Both the position numbers and the translations under genes were made by a program. From NCBI RefSeq assembly GCF_029931775.1, contig NC_079323.1:407001-471000 (forward strand): a stretch of 64,000 nt of DNA, read 5' to 3'. The stretch is from Euleptes europaea (lineage: Eukaryota > Chordata > Lepidosauria > Squamata > Sphaerodactylidae). Below are positions 1 to 11,865 of this stretch, one piece after another. Position 1 is the stretch's first letter, and every line of letters begins with the position of its first letter. The notes beneath the pieces were generated by a model, which worked only from the letters and a program-made list of their open reading frames with translations, ran no database searches and was not told the DNA's origin.

Positions 1-150
1 CTCCAGGTAGTAGCTGGAGATCTCCTGGGATTCCAGCTGATCTCCATCCGATAGAGACCAGTTCACCTGGAGAAAATGGCTGCTTTGGCAATTGGACTCT
101 ATGACATTGAATCCCCTCCTCAAACCCTGCCCTCTTCAGGCCCTGCCCCA
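1..150. mobile_element. MITE-like repeat, truncated at window edge
   Basis: The bases share phrases (CTGATCTCC, CCAGTTCACCTGGAGAAAATGG, GGACTCTATG) with copies at 436-646, 33003-33193 and 51555-51925. The complete copies end in short inverted GTTGCCAAC-type termini, so this looks like a small non-autonomous DNA element. The superfamily is not established. Confidence 0.5.
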
Positions 151-435
151 AAAGCCTCCTGCTGGTGGCGAAGAGGGACCTGGCAGCCCCACCCCAAAGG
201 CTGGGGAAAGAGCAGCAGCAGCCCCCCCCCCAGCACCACCTGGGGGCTGTGGACTCCAGAAGGGCCCTTCCCTCGCCTGTTCTGGGGCCAGGCCCCTCAC
301 GGTCTCATGGCCCTCGCATCGGGCATCCCTCTAGGGGGAAGGGGAGGTCTGTGGCTGGGCCCCCCGGCTGGCTCCCGGTTCCCACCACTGCCGCCACACA
401 GAAGGGGGGCAGAGACTCCGTGGGGCATCCCTCCC

Positions 436-646
436 TAGGGCTGGCAACTCTGCCGAGGGAAATTCCTGGAGATTTGGGGGTGGAGCTCAGGGAGGGTGGG
501 GTTTGGGGGGGGCAGGGGTGTGACGGGCTAGAGTCCACCCTCCGAAGTGACCACTTCCCCCGGGGAACTGACCTCTGCTGTCTAGAGACTGGCTGTAGTT
601 CTGGGAGATCTCCAGGCCCCACCAGGTGGTTGGCAACCCTCCCCCA
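436..646. mobile_element. MITE-like repeat with GTTGCCAAC-type inverted ends
   Basis: The element starts with GGGCTGGCAACTCT and ends with TGGTTGGCAACCCT, which are imperfect inverted repeats. The interior is the reverse of the copy at 1-150 (gagatttgggggtggag ... ggggaactgacctc ... gatctccaggcccc). There are no open frames of note and no target-site duplication could be fixed. Confidence 0.55.
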
Positions 647-1589
647 GGTGCATCTTGGCTCTCCCCACCCTTTTGCTCTGGACCACAGGCTGGCCGCTGC
701 CGCCCACCCTCCACCGGCCGGGGCACAGCTGTTCTGCCCTTGTCTCAAAGCACCCCCCCTCCACATCCACTCACGGGGTCTTGGAAGCCGGGCCGGCGCT
801 GCTTTCCCCCGTTTTGATGAGCTCCTTCCCCCCCTCGTCCTTGGGCCGGGCTTTGGGGGTCCGCCCCAGCCCGTTCATCTTGGCCTGAGAAGCCTGCTCC
901 GTGCAGGACTGCCTCTCAGCGAGAACCTCGCTCTTCCTGGCAGCTCCTAGCAACCGAGAGGAGCCGGGGCTCCCGCAGGGACCGGCTGCACACCTGAGCC
1001 GGGAGGTGCAACCCTAAAGGGCCCGATGAGGGAGGCGCCGGTGCTGGCATGGGGCTAATGAGGGCCCTGGAGAGGGAGCCGGTGCCAGGCCCAGGAGGAG
1101 GCTGTGCGTGTGGAACGGGCTGTGGCGGCAGGGGTGCCCTCTGGCCCTGGCATCACCTCAACCATGGTTCCAGGGGGCACAGGTAACCCACTGGCCTTGG
1201 GGTGATGCAGGCACGGCCGTGGCACTGCTTTACCAGGTTGATAACTGCACACATTGCAGAAGGGAGACACATGTAAACCAGTATTACAACTAGAGTCAAT
1301 CTTACCACGTTTGAGTAATCGGTAATATAGTATACAACCGATATACACATGCCTGGTTCATCTGTTTCTGTAAACAAATATCTTCTTAACTCTTGTACAG
1401 AGATGCCGTCTTTACCGGATCTCTTTTCTGTACCTAGTGAATGGACCACCGATGAAGGCCGAATAGGCCGAAGCGCATCTGGCCTGTGGCTGGAGCTATT
1501 TGGGTTTTATTCCCCTCTTTTTTCTTCTCCCGCTGCCCCACGGCTTCCGGGAAATCTTTCCAGACCCCCGTGCAGGGGAGTATAGCTGG

Positions 1590-1680
1590 AATCCTAGAGC
1601 TGGGAGGGGTCCCAGGGGTCATCTAGTCCCACCCCCTGCACAATGCAGGAAATTCACAACTACCTCCCCCCACCCCCCTC
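1590..1680 (-). mobile_element. CR1 3' end fragment
   Basis: The phrase GTCATCTAGTCCCACCCCCTGCACAATGCAGGAAATTCACAACTACCTCCCC is the 3' UTR signature of the window's CR1 family in reverse orientation. Only the terminal 90 bp are present. Confidence 0.6.
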
Positions 1681-1999
1681 CTGGGACAGAGTGGGGTCCG
1701 AATGTGGATGCTGTTGCAGGCGTGGGGGTGGGGGGGTGGGGGCCCCCCTCCCTCCTCTGCTGGGAACGGGGTGGTCCCGTCCCTTGGGCAGAGGGGAGGA
1801 TGAAGCGCCTCCCCCCACCCACCCCACCCAAATCCATGGTGGGGGGGGGGCTCTCTTCAGCGCCCCAGGTGGCAGAGGTCAGCCTGCTTGTGGCCAGCCC
1901 GGCCCCCTCCGGCTGGGCTGCACGACTCCTGGACACGGGGGGGGGTGGATGGATCCCGGGGGGCGAGCAGCGGCCCCCCCACCCCCGTGCTGACCACTC

Positions 2000-3130
2000 A
2001 GCTAGGGGGGGGGGCTCTGTGGCCGACCCCCGGCTGCCCCTCCGCCCCCCACGCGGCCTCTGAGGTCGTGCAGAGCGCCGCCGAGGGCTGCGCCCGGCCC
2101 CCGCCCCGGCGTGGCGAGCGGCAGGTGGTGGGCGTGGCCGGGGGCGGAGACTGCGGCGAGCGGCGCCCCGCCCCTGTGGGCGTGGCCGGGGCGGGCGGCG
2201 GCGGCGGCGGCAAAATGGCGGCCTCGGCGGCGGCAGCGGCGCCCCCCGCCCCTCCCCCTCCCCCGCGCAGGTGGGGACGCCCCTCCCCCCACACGCGCGC
2301 CCCCGGGGACGGGGGACGGGGGTCTGCCGGCTGCGCCCTCCCCCCGGGGGTGGGTGGGTGGGGGGGGGAGAGGGGCCCCCGCGCGGCCCTCAGGATCGGG
2401 GCCCGGACGGGAGCGCGCCGGGCGTGTATTGGGGGGGGGCTGCTGCGCGCGGCCTCCTGGGGGGGGGCTGCGGGGGGTGGGGGCCGCCGTGGGCACGGGC
2501 GCCCCTCCTGCCTCCCCCCGGCTGACGCGCGTCTCCCCCCCCTCCCTTCTCCCCCCCCCCGTGCAGCAGCTTTGGGGTCGCGGCGGCGGCGGCCTGAATC
2601 GCGGCGGCGGCGGCTCCAGGTAAGGGCGGGGGGGTGGGCGGCCTCCTCGGGCCCCTGTTCGCGGGTGTGTGTGGGGGGTGGGGTGGGGTCCCTGTCCCGT
2701 CCCGTCCCGTCCCCGCTCACCGTTCCCCCCCCCGGTCCCAGACCCCCCCCTGCCTGGGCCCTCCCTCCCCCGGGAGCGGCTCCGCAGGGCCGGGGGAGGT
2801 GGCCGGGGGCCCAGGCCTCCCCCGCGCGAGCGATGCAGAGCCGCAGGCCCACTTCGAGGCGGGGGGGGGGTGGGGGTCCCGGCGGGGGCAGAAGAGCAGC
2901 AGCCCCGCAGCAGGGCCGAGGGGTCGACGTGGCGCCAACGCGAGGAAGGGGCCCTGGGGCAGGGGGCTGGCGGGCCGGCCCCCAGACCCCCGGAGGGCCG
3001 AGACCCCGGGGCACGCGGGCCGGGGCCGCCCCCGCGGAGGGGCCGCTCCTCCTCCACGGATGCGCCCGGCCCCCCTTGCAAGGCGCCCGCGGCCACCCCT
3101 GGCTGGCTGGCTGGCTGGCTGGCTGGGACC
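2000..3130 (+). promoter_or_regulatory. FHIP1B: CpG island, probable FHIP1B promoter with leader exons
   Basis: This is about 1.1 kb of very GC-rich, CpG-dense sequence with GC boxes (CCCCGCCCC near 2166, GGGCGGGC near 2191). A perfect YY1-type motif, AAAATGGCGGC, lies at 2212-2222. A leader exon may end at 2270 (GCGCAG|GTGGGG). A second small exon is better defined: acceptor CCGTGCAG before 2567 and donor CCAG|GTAAGG after 2619, 53 nt, + strand. The next + strand gene is FHIP1B, 17 kb downstream, so these are inferred to be its non-coding leader exons; cDNA would be needed to prove the link. An ATG inside the YY1 motif opens a short frame that stops in the 53-nt exon, so it is at most an upstream ORF. 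The long ORFs here on both strands are compositional. Confidence 0.6.
2695..2722. repeat. (GTCCC)n short tandem repeat
   Basis: Four or so GTCCC units lie in the CpG island. A (GGCT)n run of about seven units sits further on at 3099-3126. Confidence 0.7.
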
Positions 3131-4315
3131 CCTGCCTGTGGCCCCCCCCCCCGGGGCCCTCCTCCTCCTCGGGAGAAGGCAGGTTGGCGGTCCTCGTGCG
3201 CAGGGCCCTGGGCTCCGTTCCTGGAGGGAGGGGCTGCTGCCTCTTTTGGGGAGCCCCTGCACCGCACATCCCTGAAGGCTTGGTGTGGCTGCGGGGGGGA
3301 GCCCCGCTTCCGGCCCTCCCTGATGCCCCCAGCACTGGGGCTGCCCCTCGCTTTGACCTCCCTGGTGCCTGCCTTTGCTTTGGGACTGGGGTGGCCAAAG
3401 CCGGGCGGGGCAGGGGGGGGGATTGGGGCAGGGCGGGATTCCTGGGCCCAGGTGCAGCCAGGGCGCTCTCTGACATCCCCGTGCCCGCTCGGGGAGTTGC
3501 CGGGTCTCGGCTTGCAGCGCCTGGTGCCGGGTTTCTCTGGGCCAGGAAAGTGGAGGGCCCCGGGAGGAGTCTCTGACGCCGCTGCCAGGGTGGAGAGGCT
3601 GTTGCACAGAGGGAGGGAGGGGGCATGTTGTGCCTGCACCTCGGCTAGCAGCCTGCCTTCTGGCCTGTCCCAGAGAGCTGGGGGGTCTGCAGCCAGGGTT
3701 AATCTCGTGCCAGCTGGCTTGGCGTGTGTCTCCGCTGCCCGCCCCGCCCGGATCCCCTTGGCAGCCCTGGCTGTGCCGTGTCTGGCTTGTCGCTCCTGCC
3801 CAGCCAGTTGAGGGGCTGGGCAGGACTTGTTTGCTGCTGTTGTGTGTGGGGGTGGAGGAGTTGTGCGTGGGGGGGGAGCGAGTGGCAGAGGGGGTGCCTG
3901 CTGGCTGGTGTGGCACTTCCCCGAGCGGTGGCCCTTGTTTGGCAGTGGCAGCTGCAGCATTTCCATCCCCCGGCGGTGCCCGCCGGCCTCCGTCATTCGT
4001 TCCATAGTGGCGCTGTGCTGGCAAGAGGCAGCCAGACTGCTGGGGGTCACCTTGGGACAAGGTGGTTGCAGAAGAAATGGTGGGGTGGGGGGCAGGGAGG
4101 AGGGGGGTGTTGCCTCTCTGGGGGTGAAGATGTGCACCGGAGATTCGCTCCCACCACATTTCCTTGTGCCTTCTCGTTCCACAGAAAAACTAGAGGTTCT
4201 AGGCCTAGCTGAGGACTGGAGTGTATCTGAGCAGGTGCAGAGTGCCTCTCCTAAGTAGCAAAGTAATAATTGTGTTGTAGTGTGACTGGAGGGCCTGGCA
4301 CCTCTCAAGGCTTTG

Positions 4316-4524
4316 AGGGAGGGGCTGTGGCTCAGTGGTAGAGCATCTGCTTGGCATGCAGAAGGCCCCAGGTTCAATTCCCGGCAGCATCTCCAGTTAA
4401 AGGGACCAGGCAAGTAGGTGATGAGAAAGACCTCTCTGCCTGAGACCCTGGAGAGCCGCTGCTGGTCTGAGTAGACAATACTGACTTTGATGGACCAAGG
4501 GTCTAATTCAGTATAAGGCAGCTT
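4316..4524 (+). mobile_element. tRNA-derived SINE, copy 1 of a tandem pair
   Basis: It has a Pol III A box (GTGGCTCAGTGGTAGAGC) and B box (GGTTCAATTCC) in a tRNA-like head. The body (CCTGAGACCCTGGAGAG ... AGTAGACAATACTGACTTTG) and the end (GGCAGCTTCATGTGTT) are shared with every full copy in the window. This is a SINE and not a functional tRNA gene. Confidence 0.85.
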
Positions 4525-4535
4525 CATGTGTTGGG

Positions 4536-4746
4536 GAGGGGCCGGGGCTCAGTGGTAGAGCATCTGCTTGGCATGCAGAAGGTCCCAGCTTCAATCCCCG
4601 GCATCTCCAGTTAAAGGGCCTAAGCAAGCACGTGATGTGAAAGACGCCTGCCTGAGACCCTGGAGAGCTGCTGGCGGTCTGAGTAGACGATACTGACTCT
4701 GATGGACCAAAGGAGGTCTGATTCAGTAGACGGCAGCTTCGTGTGT
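4536..4746 (+). mobile_element. tRNA-derived SINE, copy 2 of a tandem pair
   Basis: This is the same family and orientation as the copy that ends 12 bp upstream. The A box (GGCTCAGTGGTAGAGC), B box and GGCAGCTTCGTGTGTT end are all present. Confidence 0.85.
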
Positions 4747-4749
4747 TCA

Positions 4750-6100
4750 AGGCAGAGATGAAATGGGATGAATATGGTGGATGTGCTGCCCATTACGTGG
4801 GACCAGGCAGATGGGGGTGAAGAAACGGGTCAGGAGAATGTGGGCCTGGTCCCTTCTGCGTGGGGAGGCCTTTGGCCGAGAGTCTTCCCCCAACACCCTC
4901 CTTGCTGTGAGGCCCACTCCTTCCCTGGGGGCTGGTGCAGAGCATATGTGTTTCCTTGGGGTCCAAAGGGCTCCCTGCGGACCCTTGCCATGCCCCCAAA
5001 AGTGCAACCCCTGCTTCCCCCCGGCCAGGCTTCAGAGCGTGTAGGGCTGCACGGTGGTCAGCCCCTTGTTCCCCCTTGCTGCCGGCCTGGCTCCCATATC
5101 TCTGTGTGGCCCTTCTCAGTGCGCTCTCTTGCGCTTGCCTGCTCTTGACGTGTGTCCTTGGCGCCTTGGGCTTGGCTGTCCCACCCCGTGGCTGCCCGGC
5201 TCTTCCTGGCAGTCCGGCTGTGCCCTCGTCTTGGCTGAAGCGCTGGCTCTGGGTGGCAGCTCAGGCGTCCCTTCACAGCCAATGAGCGGCTCAGCAGGGC
5301 CCCAAAAGAGGATCCCCGTCAAAGCTAAATTTAGCCCAGCGGGGAGGATCCGGAGGCTGCCGGGCTCAGTTTTCTCTCTCGCTGGGATGGGCGGTGGAAG
5401 ATTGGGGGGGGGGGTTTGAGGGTGATTGAAGACCCTCCTGCCTGACCGTGCCGCTCTTCCTTGGCAGCACTGCAGCCCAGTCGGCAGGATTAGCCAGGGC
5501 TTTGATCTGCCAGCCGCTCGGCTGCCCGCTCTTGTGCGCTCAACATGCCAGCCTGTTGTGCCGTGTCAGTGGGTTGCAGCGGGGCCAGCTCACCCCACGT
5601 TGGTGCCAGTGTGTGTTCTTCAGAGCAGCTGGCATGAACGGAGCAGGGGTGGGTGGGTGTTTCAAGCCTGTGCCTGTGGCACATCGTGGAGGGAGCTCGG
5701 GGGGGGGGGCAGGGGGCTGCAGCCTTCCTGGTGTGACGAGGCAGGCAAGCCTTTGGGCTGAGTCGAGGGAGACGTGCTCCGTTGGCCAGGCGAACATTTC
5801 GAAGGCCTTCGCTTCCTCGGGAAGAGCACAGGGGGGCTTTGCCAACTGGTCCGTCGCTGATGCTCACGACTGACGTTCAGATCGCTGGTTGGTAGAAGCG
5901 GCCTCAGGAGTCACTCTTTGCATTTTGAAGTAGCCTTTAATGGTGGTTGATCGAATGTCCGGTGATGGGGCAGTTCACTGGGCGGCCCTTTCTCTTTGGC
6001 CGTGGAACGCTGGAAGAAGCCCATTTCTTTTAATTTGCAGCAGCAGTTAATAAAAGAGCATGTTTGGAGACACCTGCGCATCTAGCAGGAGGCCAGGTGT
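4750..6100. other. GC-rich non-coding stretch, no gene seen
   Basis: Open frames exist but none shows a recognisable domain, exon borders in phase or codon bias. It probably belongs to the long 5' intron of FHIP1B. Confidence 0.5.
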
Positions 6101-6427
6101 TCATTTATTTGCATAGTTATTGAATTCATACCCCGCCCTCCCCAGCACAGCCGGGCTCAGGGCAGCCTTCCAACCACGTAAATACGTAGTTATATAAATA
6201 CATAGATAAGAATGTATCAATATTAGATCACTTAAAACTATACTACTATAAATAGTATACTAGAAATAGAATATTATAAAAGTAGTCTCCGAGGAGGTTG
6301 GCCAGAGATGGAAACAGTGAGGCCGCTGACCTCCCGCCAGCTCAAGCCAGGAAGGCAAACGGCAGCAGGGATGGAGTAGGGGCCCCCAGTTCTCTGTTGC
6401 CCCGGAAGGTCGGACCAGAACCAACAG

Positions 6428-6775
6428 GTTGAAATTAAATCAAAAGAGTTTCCATCTAGACATTAGGAAGAATTTCCTAACAGTCAGAGCGGTTCCTCAG
6501 TGGAACAGGCTTCCTCGGGAGGTGGTGAGCTCTCCTTCCCTGGAGGTTTTAAGCAGAGGCTAGATGGCCATATGTCAGCAATGCTGATTCTGTGACCTTA
6601 GGCAGATGATGAGAGGGAGGGCCCCTTAGCCATCTTCTGGGCATGGAGCAGGGGTCACTGGGTGTGTGTGTGTGTGTGGGGGGGAGGTAGTTGTGAATTT
6701 CCTGCATTGTGCAGGGGGTTGGACTAGGTGACTCTGGTGGTCCCTTCCAACTTTATGATTCTTTGATTCTTTAAG
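6428..6775 (+). mobile_element. CR1 LINE 3' end
   Basis: It carries the terminal ORF2 codons (TTTCCATCTAGACATTAGG ... GTGGAACAGGCTTCCT), then the 3' UTR (GGTAGTTGTGAATTTCCTGC ... CCCTTCCAACTTTATGATTC). It ends in the octamer-like ATTCTTTG repeats typical of CR1. A (TG)n run interrupts the 3' UTR at about 6661-6678. Confidence 0.85.
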
Positions 6776-6944
6776 GAGCCGGAAAAGACAAGGTGGGAGG
6801 AGGGAATGGGAGGGCAGAGGGGAAAGAACGGGAGGGGGCACAGAGCCCAGCTGATCTGCACACCCTCGCGGTCCTCAACCGTACGCCTGGCAGAACCTCT
6901 CCGACTTAACATGCCCTGCGGAACTGAGCTAGGTCCCGCGGGGC

Positions 6945-7790
6945 ACAGGTCTCATTGGACAGAGAGTTCCACCAGGCGGGGGCCAGGGCCAAGAAAGCCG
7001 TGGCCCTTGTCGAGGACCGCCGGATGGTTTGAGGGCCAGGGACTGCCAGCACGTTCTTTTACGTTGAGTGCAACGCTCGAGGGGGTAGGGGTGGATTGGT
7101 TCCCCAGGTACGATGGTCCCGGACAGTTCAGGGCTTTAAAGGCCAGTACTAGAACCTTGAGCCTGATCCAGTACTCAAACCGAAGCCGTTGCAGCTGGCG
7201 GAGCGCTGGCTGTGTGTGTGCCCTTAGCGGGGTCTCCATAAGGACCTGCGCCACCCCATTCTGAACCAGTTGAAGTTTCTGGAGAAGCCTCAAGGGCAGC
7301 CCTGCGTAGATTGAATTGCAGTAGTCTAGTCTAGAGGTTGCATGGATCACCGTGACTGGGTCAGAAAGGGACAGATAGGGAAACCGCTGATGGGCTTGGC
7401 GGAGGTGGAAGAATACCGACAGAGCCGTATTCGTGACTTGGGCTTCCAATGAGGGGGAGGCATCCAGTGTCACCCCCCAAACCCCTGACGGAGGAGGCTG
7501 CCACCACCACCAGCTGTATCCTGTCAAGAGTGGGGAGCCGAGTTTCCCCATCCTCGCATTCCCGGCCTAGCCTCAGGACCTTCGTGTTTGGAGGGTTCAA
7601 AGGGTTCAACTTCAAGCGGCTGTTTCAACCAGCCAGCCACAACCTCCAGGCACCTGGCCGGCTGTTCCGGGACCGTCCATCTGTCCTTCAGCAGAGACAG
7701 CTGAGGGTCATCCACGTATTGATGGCAACCCCAGCCCGAAGCTCCTGTCTAGCTGGGCGAGGGGGCGCATGTAGATGTTAAAAAGGATTT
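6945..7790 (-). mobile_element. L2-like LINE ORF2 C-terminal fragment
   Basis: Read on the minus strand it encodes TSRLDYCNSIYAGLPLRLLQ, QLVQNGVAQVL and LKVLVLAFKALNCPGPSYL. This is the conserved segment after the reverse transcriptase fingers in L2/CR1-type LINEs. The frame is broken and 5' truncated. Confidence 0.75.
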
Positions 7791-8009
7791 ACTTTTACAC
7801 TATTAACTAATTTTTATTTATTGTTACTTAAAACATATTTTTGCCCCTTTCCTGCCTTGTGGAAGCTTACAAGCCAGCTTGCAATGTAAACAAAGCAACA
7901 CATCAAAGAGCACAATTTCAAGTCTCAATTAGGACTGCTAATAAGTAAAAACTAAATTAGCCAATCAATGCAAAAACCTAAATTATCGCCTCCCTTTCTC
8001 CCTGACAAA

Positions 8010-8195
8010 TCGGGGTACGCCTCCAGGCCAGATTGGCCCAGGGATCCTGGAGGGTTTTGTTGCCTTTGTCTGGGCATGGGGCAGGCGTCACTGGGGGTGT
8101 GGGGGAGGGAGGGAGTTGTTAATTTCCTGTGTTGTGCAGACGGTTAGGCTAGATGACCCTTGAGGCCCCTTCCAACTCTGTGTTTCTTTGGTTTT
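8010..8195 (+). mobile_element. CR1 3' UTR fragment
   Basis: It has GCCAGATTGGCCCAGGGATCCTGGAGG, GGGAGTTGTTAATTTCCTG and TTCCAACTCTGTGTTTCTT, matching the other CR1 tails in the window. Confidence 0.75.
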
Positions 8196-8345
8196 TTCCT
8201 CACGACCCCCCTGCGAGGTGGGTGAGGTGGCGTGTGCGGGAGGCTGGCTCAAGGTCACCCAGCGAGCTTCTACAGCAGAGTGGGGGCTTGAACCAGGGTC
8301 TCCCCGACTCTCGTCCAACACTGCCCGCTACTCAACACTCCTCCT
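8196..8345 (-). mobile_element. CORE-SINE fragment
   Basis: The core in reverse orientation (CAAGGTCACCCAGCGAGCTTC, then GGGGCTTGAACCAGGGTCTCC) is the same as the better preserved copies at 18195 and 13484. Confidence 0.6.
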
Positions 8346-8552
8346 CTGGGAAAAGCCTTGTGACTGATGGAGCGGCCGGGGGCAAGGAGCCCTCCCTCCT
8401 GCCTGTGCTTGCACCTCGCACCAGGAGGAAAGAAAGGCTTACGCTCCCTCCTCGATCGGGCATCCTCTGTGAACGAATGGTGCTTGCTTGGTGGTCTGTC
8501 GGTGGAGCGGGGCGGGGGGAAGCTGTCCATCCTTGCTTGGGGACCTTTCTCC

Positions 8553-8975
8553 CTCTCTCATAATACTAGAACGCGGGGTCATCTGCTAAAGCTGGAGGGT
8601 GAGAGATTCAAAACTGATAAAAAGAAATATTTCTTTACACAACGCATAGTTAAATTGTGGAACTCCCTGCCCCAGGTTGTAGTGATGGCTGCCAACTTGG
8701 AAGGCTTTAAGAGGGGAGTGGACATGTTCATGGAGGAGAGGGCTATTCATGGCTACTAGTCAAAAAGGAGACTAGTCATGATGCTTACCTGTCCTCTCCT
8801 GGATCAGAGGAGCAGGCCTGTTATATTAGGTGCTGGGGAACACTGGCAGGACAATGCTGCTGCAGTCGTCTTGTTTGTGAGCTTCCTGGAGACCCCTGGT
8901 TGGCCACCGTGTGAACAGACTGCTGGACTTGATGGGCCTGGGTCTGATCCAGCAGGGCTTTTCTTATGTAACCGG
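8553..8975 (+). mobile_element. LINE 3' end, second CR1-like family
   Basis: A short ORF tail encodes KLEGERFKTDKKKYFFTQR then LWNSLPQVVVMAANLEGFKR. It is followed by the 3' UTR TAGTCATGATGCTTACCTGT ... GACTGCTGGACTTGATGGGC. Copies of the same family lie at 15570, 17690, 34140 and, reversed, 41563. Confidence 0.8.
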
Positions 8976-9911
8976 CTGTTTAAAATCTCTGATATGAAAA
9001 AGTCTGCATTTGCCCATTTTGGAAGTTGGGGAGTCCCCCTCGGTGTGGAAGAGAAGCCTCTTCTCTGCCTCTTGGCCCTAGAGGCTTGCCTGGGACGGTC
9101 TGTGCCTTTCCAGTCCAGGGGGGCTTTCTCCTCAGACCAACAGAAGGCGAGGAGGGCTCCTCCTTTCTTTTGCAGCAGGATGTTTGGCAGGGGCTTATGA
9201 CCCCTCCTGGGGGGGCTGGCTCCCTTGGCAGAACTCTCGTGTGCGTGCGGGTGCGGTACGGGGTACAGAGCAGGGGTGGCAAGCAGGGGGGGAGTGTGTG
9301 TGTGTGTGTGGGCTCTTGAAGAGGGCCTTAACAAGTGGTGGCTTTGATGCAGACATGGGGGGGGGCTGCTGCTTGCACGCCCAGCCTCCCCTCCCTGAGC
9401 TGCCCACTGGAAGGTCCTCTGGTGCCCAATGGCCTCCTGTTTTTTCTCTGTGCCACTCTGGGGGAGGGGTGGGAAAATGCCACGAGCTCGATGGTGCCCG
9501 TGGCCCCCCACAAAAAAGCGGCTGGGAAGTGGGTGTACTCAGAGGGGAAGGTCAGACCCCCCCGCCACTGTCCCCCAGTGAGGCTGGGGAGTCTCCTGCT
9601 TCCTGGGGCATCTGCGGGCTTCCCCTTGGGCCGGAGCCTCCTCGGCCCTGGGCAGACGGTCAGCAAAACAGCCGCTGTTAAGCAGGGCAGGGGTGAGGCT
9701 TCCTCTGGTGGCGTCTGGCTCCAGGCGTCTGGCTGCTTGGCAGGCGGGACCTGCGCCTCTCTGTCTTTGCCTGGGCTCTGCCAGGCAGAAGCGGGCCAGG
9801 GTCGGGGGCCCCTCCGCTGTGGCCCCTGCTTCTTTCTCCTCTTGCTTTCTTCCCTGGTGCTGTTCAGAGACTCGAGCGTAGCCTGTGGGCACGGCCGTGC
9901 TAAGTCTTCTC

Positions 9912-10045
9912 TGGGCAGAGAGTTTCAGAGGGTAGCTGTGTTGCTCTGCAGGAGAAGAGCTGGGCTGGAGGAACACCTCTAAGGAGCACCGGAGAGACCA
10001 ACGGGGTTTCCAGGGCAGGAGCTTTCGCGAGCCCCAAGATTTGAC
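9912..10045 (+). repeat. Interspersed repeat of unknown class
   Basis: The opening GAGTTTCAGAGGGTAGCTGTG and the phrase GGAGCACCGGAGAGACCAACGGGGTTTCC resemble pieces at 57712-57780 and, reversed, 58595-58705. It is an unclassified family present several times here. Confidence 0.5.
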
Positions 10046-11641
10046 AGCTTGGACTCTCAGGAGCTCATACCTGGAGAACCTCTTTGCTCTCCTGGGCTCG
10101 GACGTGTGCTGGGATGCTTAAGGTCCCGCACAGCTACCACCTTCTGAATTTCTCTAGTAGCACAGGAGCCAGCCACGGAGGGAGGGGTGGACACAACCGG
10201 GCGGTGCAGCTAGGAGGACGTTGGGTGCCCCCCCCCATAATTCAGGTTTAGTTTAGTTCAGTTTGTTAGATTTTTAACCCACCCTTTCCCAACCAAGGTC
10301 AGGCTCAGATGGCTTACGTCAATTAAAGTACAACATCTTACAATAAATAAATAACATTAAAATCCCCCCAAAATTCAGGCCAATTAACACACACACCCCA
10401 CATAGGAAGGGAAGAGGGAGTGGTGGGGATGGTGGGGAAGGGAAGAAGAGATGGGTACAGTGGGGAGGGGGGGCGGAAGGGCTTTTTGGTGTCCCACCTT
10501 CCTCTCCATTTCATTATCTGAAGAAGTGGAATGAGGGATGGGTTTGGGGAATGGTGGGTATTCAGGAGGGAAGGAACTGGAGGGGTGGAGGGAGGAAGGG
10601 ATAAATTAAATAGCGAAAGCACTGTAAGGTTTATAAACCTGGAGAAAATTTAACTTACACATAATGTGGGGGGGGGAGTATGGGCCTTCTGGCATCTAAT
10701 AGGGAAGTAATTCTCCAAAAGGAAACAAGGAAGCATTCTGATTGACAACCCGCATCAAAGTTCTTCATCACCTTGGCAGGCTGAGAGTAAGTCTGCCTTA
10801 CTTAATCCAGGTCGCCCAGACTCGTCCTTGTGCTGTGTGGGGACAGCCCCCGGGAAACCTGCATTTTGCTTTATTTATTTATTTAGATTTCTATCCCTCT
10901 CTGACCGAGGTCTGGCTGTACCCCGCCCCCCGGAGTTCCTTGTCCTGCCCTTTGAGGGTGGGGCAGTTGAGAAGGGTGCTCTTGACCCAGCCCCCCCTTC
11001 CCTCCTTTCCCCAGCAGGCTGCAAAAGGTTATTTCTGGCTGCTTGGGTGGGGGGGGGGTATGTGGCTCAGCAGGCGTCTGACTCACAGCTGGGAGGGGCC
11101 CTTGCGGACGTTTCCGCATGGAGCAGGCTTTGATTTGTGGGGTGTGGAGACTGGTTTGAGACCGGGAGGGCAGGCTGAGCATTTGCTTATTTACATCCCT
11201 TCCTCCCAGGGCTCTTGGCATGGAGACGCCTGAGCTGGGCGGGGGCTGTGGCCAGAAGCCTTTGAGTGTGTGGAATCCCTCCGAACTAGAAGGAGGGGGC
11301 TGGGGGGGGGAGTCCTCCCTTGGGGGGAGTGAGTTAGTCCGTCAGAGTGCCTGCTCAGAGCCTGCTGGTCACATTTGGTGGGGCTGACGGCCAGCCAGTT
11401 GCACACCTCCTGAAGACTGGGCAGTAAAGGGGGGGGGGTCCTGTGGCCCAGGGGTGGTGTGAGCCCACCCTGTGTGCTTCCTGGGAGAGTTTCTTCAGGG
11501 CAGGCTGAAGTGCTGTGGCTGCCAAGTGGGTGACTGGAGTGGGTATCTTTGCCCAAGCCCCTCTGGGAAGAAGTGGGCTTTTCTGGGCGCTCCCTGCCCC
11601 ATGGGGCTATTCCACAGGCATCGGAGTAGTGCCAAGCCCTG

Positions 11642-11865
11642 GCAGGGGTGGGCAGCATCTTCAGAGCCAGTGTGGTGTTGCAGTCTGTGGTGGACTAGGA
11701 TCTGAAAGGGTCCAGATCTCTGCCATGGAAACTTGCTGGGTGACCTTGGGCCTCCCAGCCTCACCCGCCTCACAAGGTTGTTGTGAGGATCAAACGGAGA
11801 GGAGGAGAGCAGTGGGAGAAAGGTGTGGTATGAATCAAACGTACAACAAAAAATAAATTTTGCAG
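11642..11865 (+). mobile_element. CORE-SINE copy, degenerate
   Basis: A tRNA-like head (GAGCCAGTGTGGTGTTGCAG) is followed by the MIR-type core (GGGTGACCTTGGGCCTCCCAG ... CTCACAAGGTTGTTGTGAGG) and an A-rich end (AACAAAAAATAAATTTT). Confidence 0.7.

Noticed and set aside
4318-4390. tRNA gene call from the A and B boxes
   Set aside because: The head continues into a repeated SINE body found many times, and the cloverleaf is not complete.
1888-4527. Very long overlapping ORFs on both strands (up to 841 codons)
   Set aside because: They are products of a CpG island almost free of A/T-rich stops. The proteins are Pro/Gly/Arg/Ala runs with no domain, and opposite strands are open at once.
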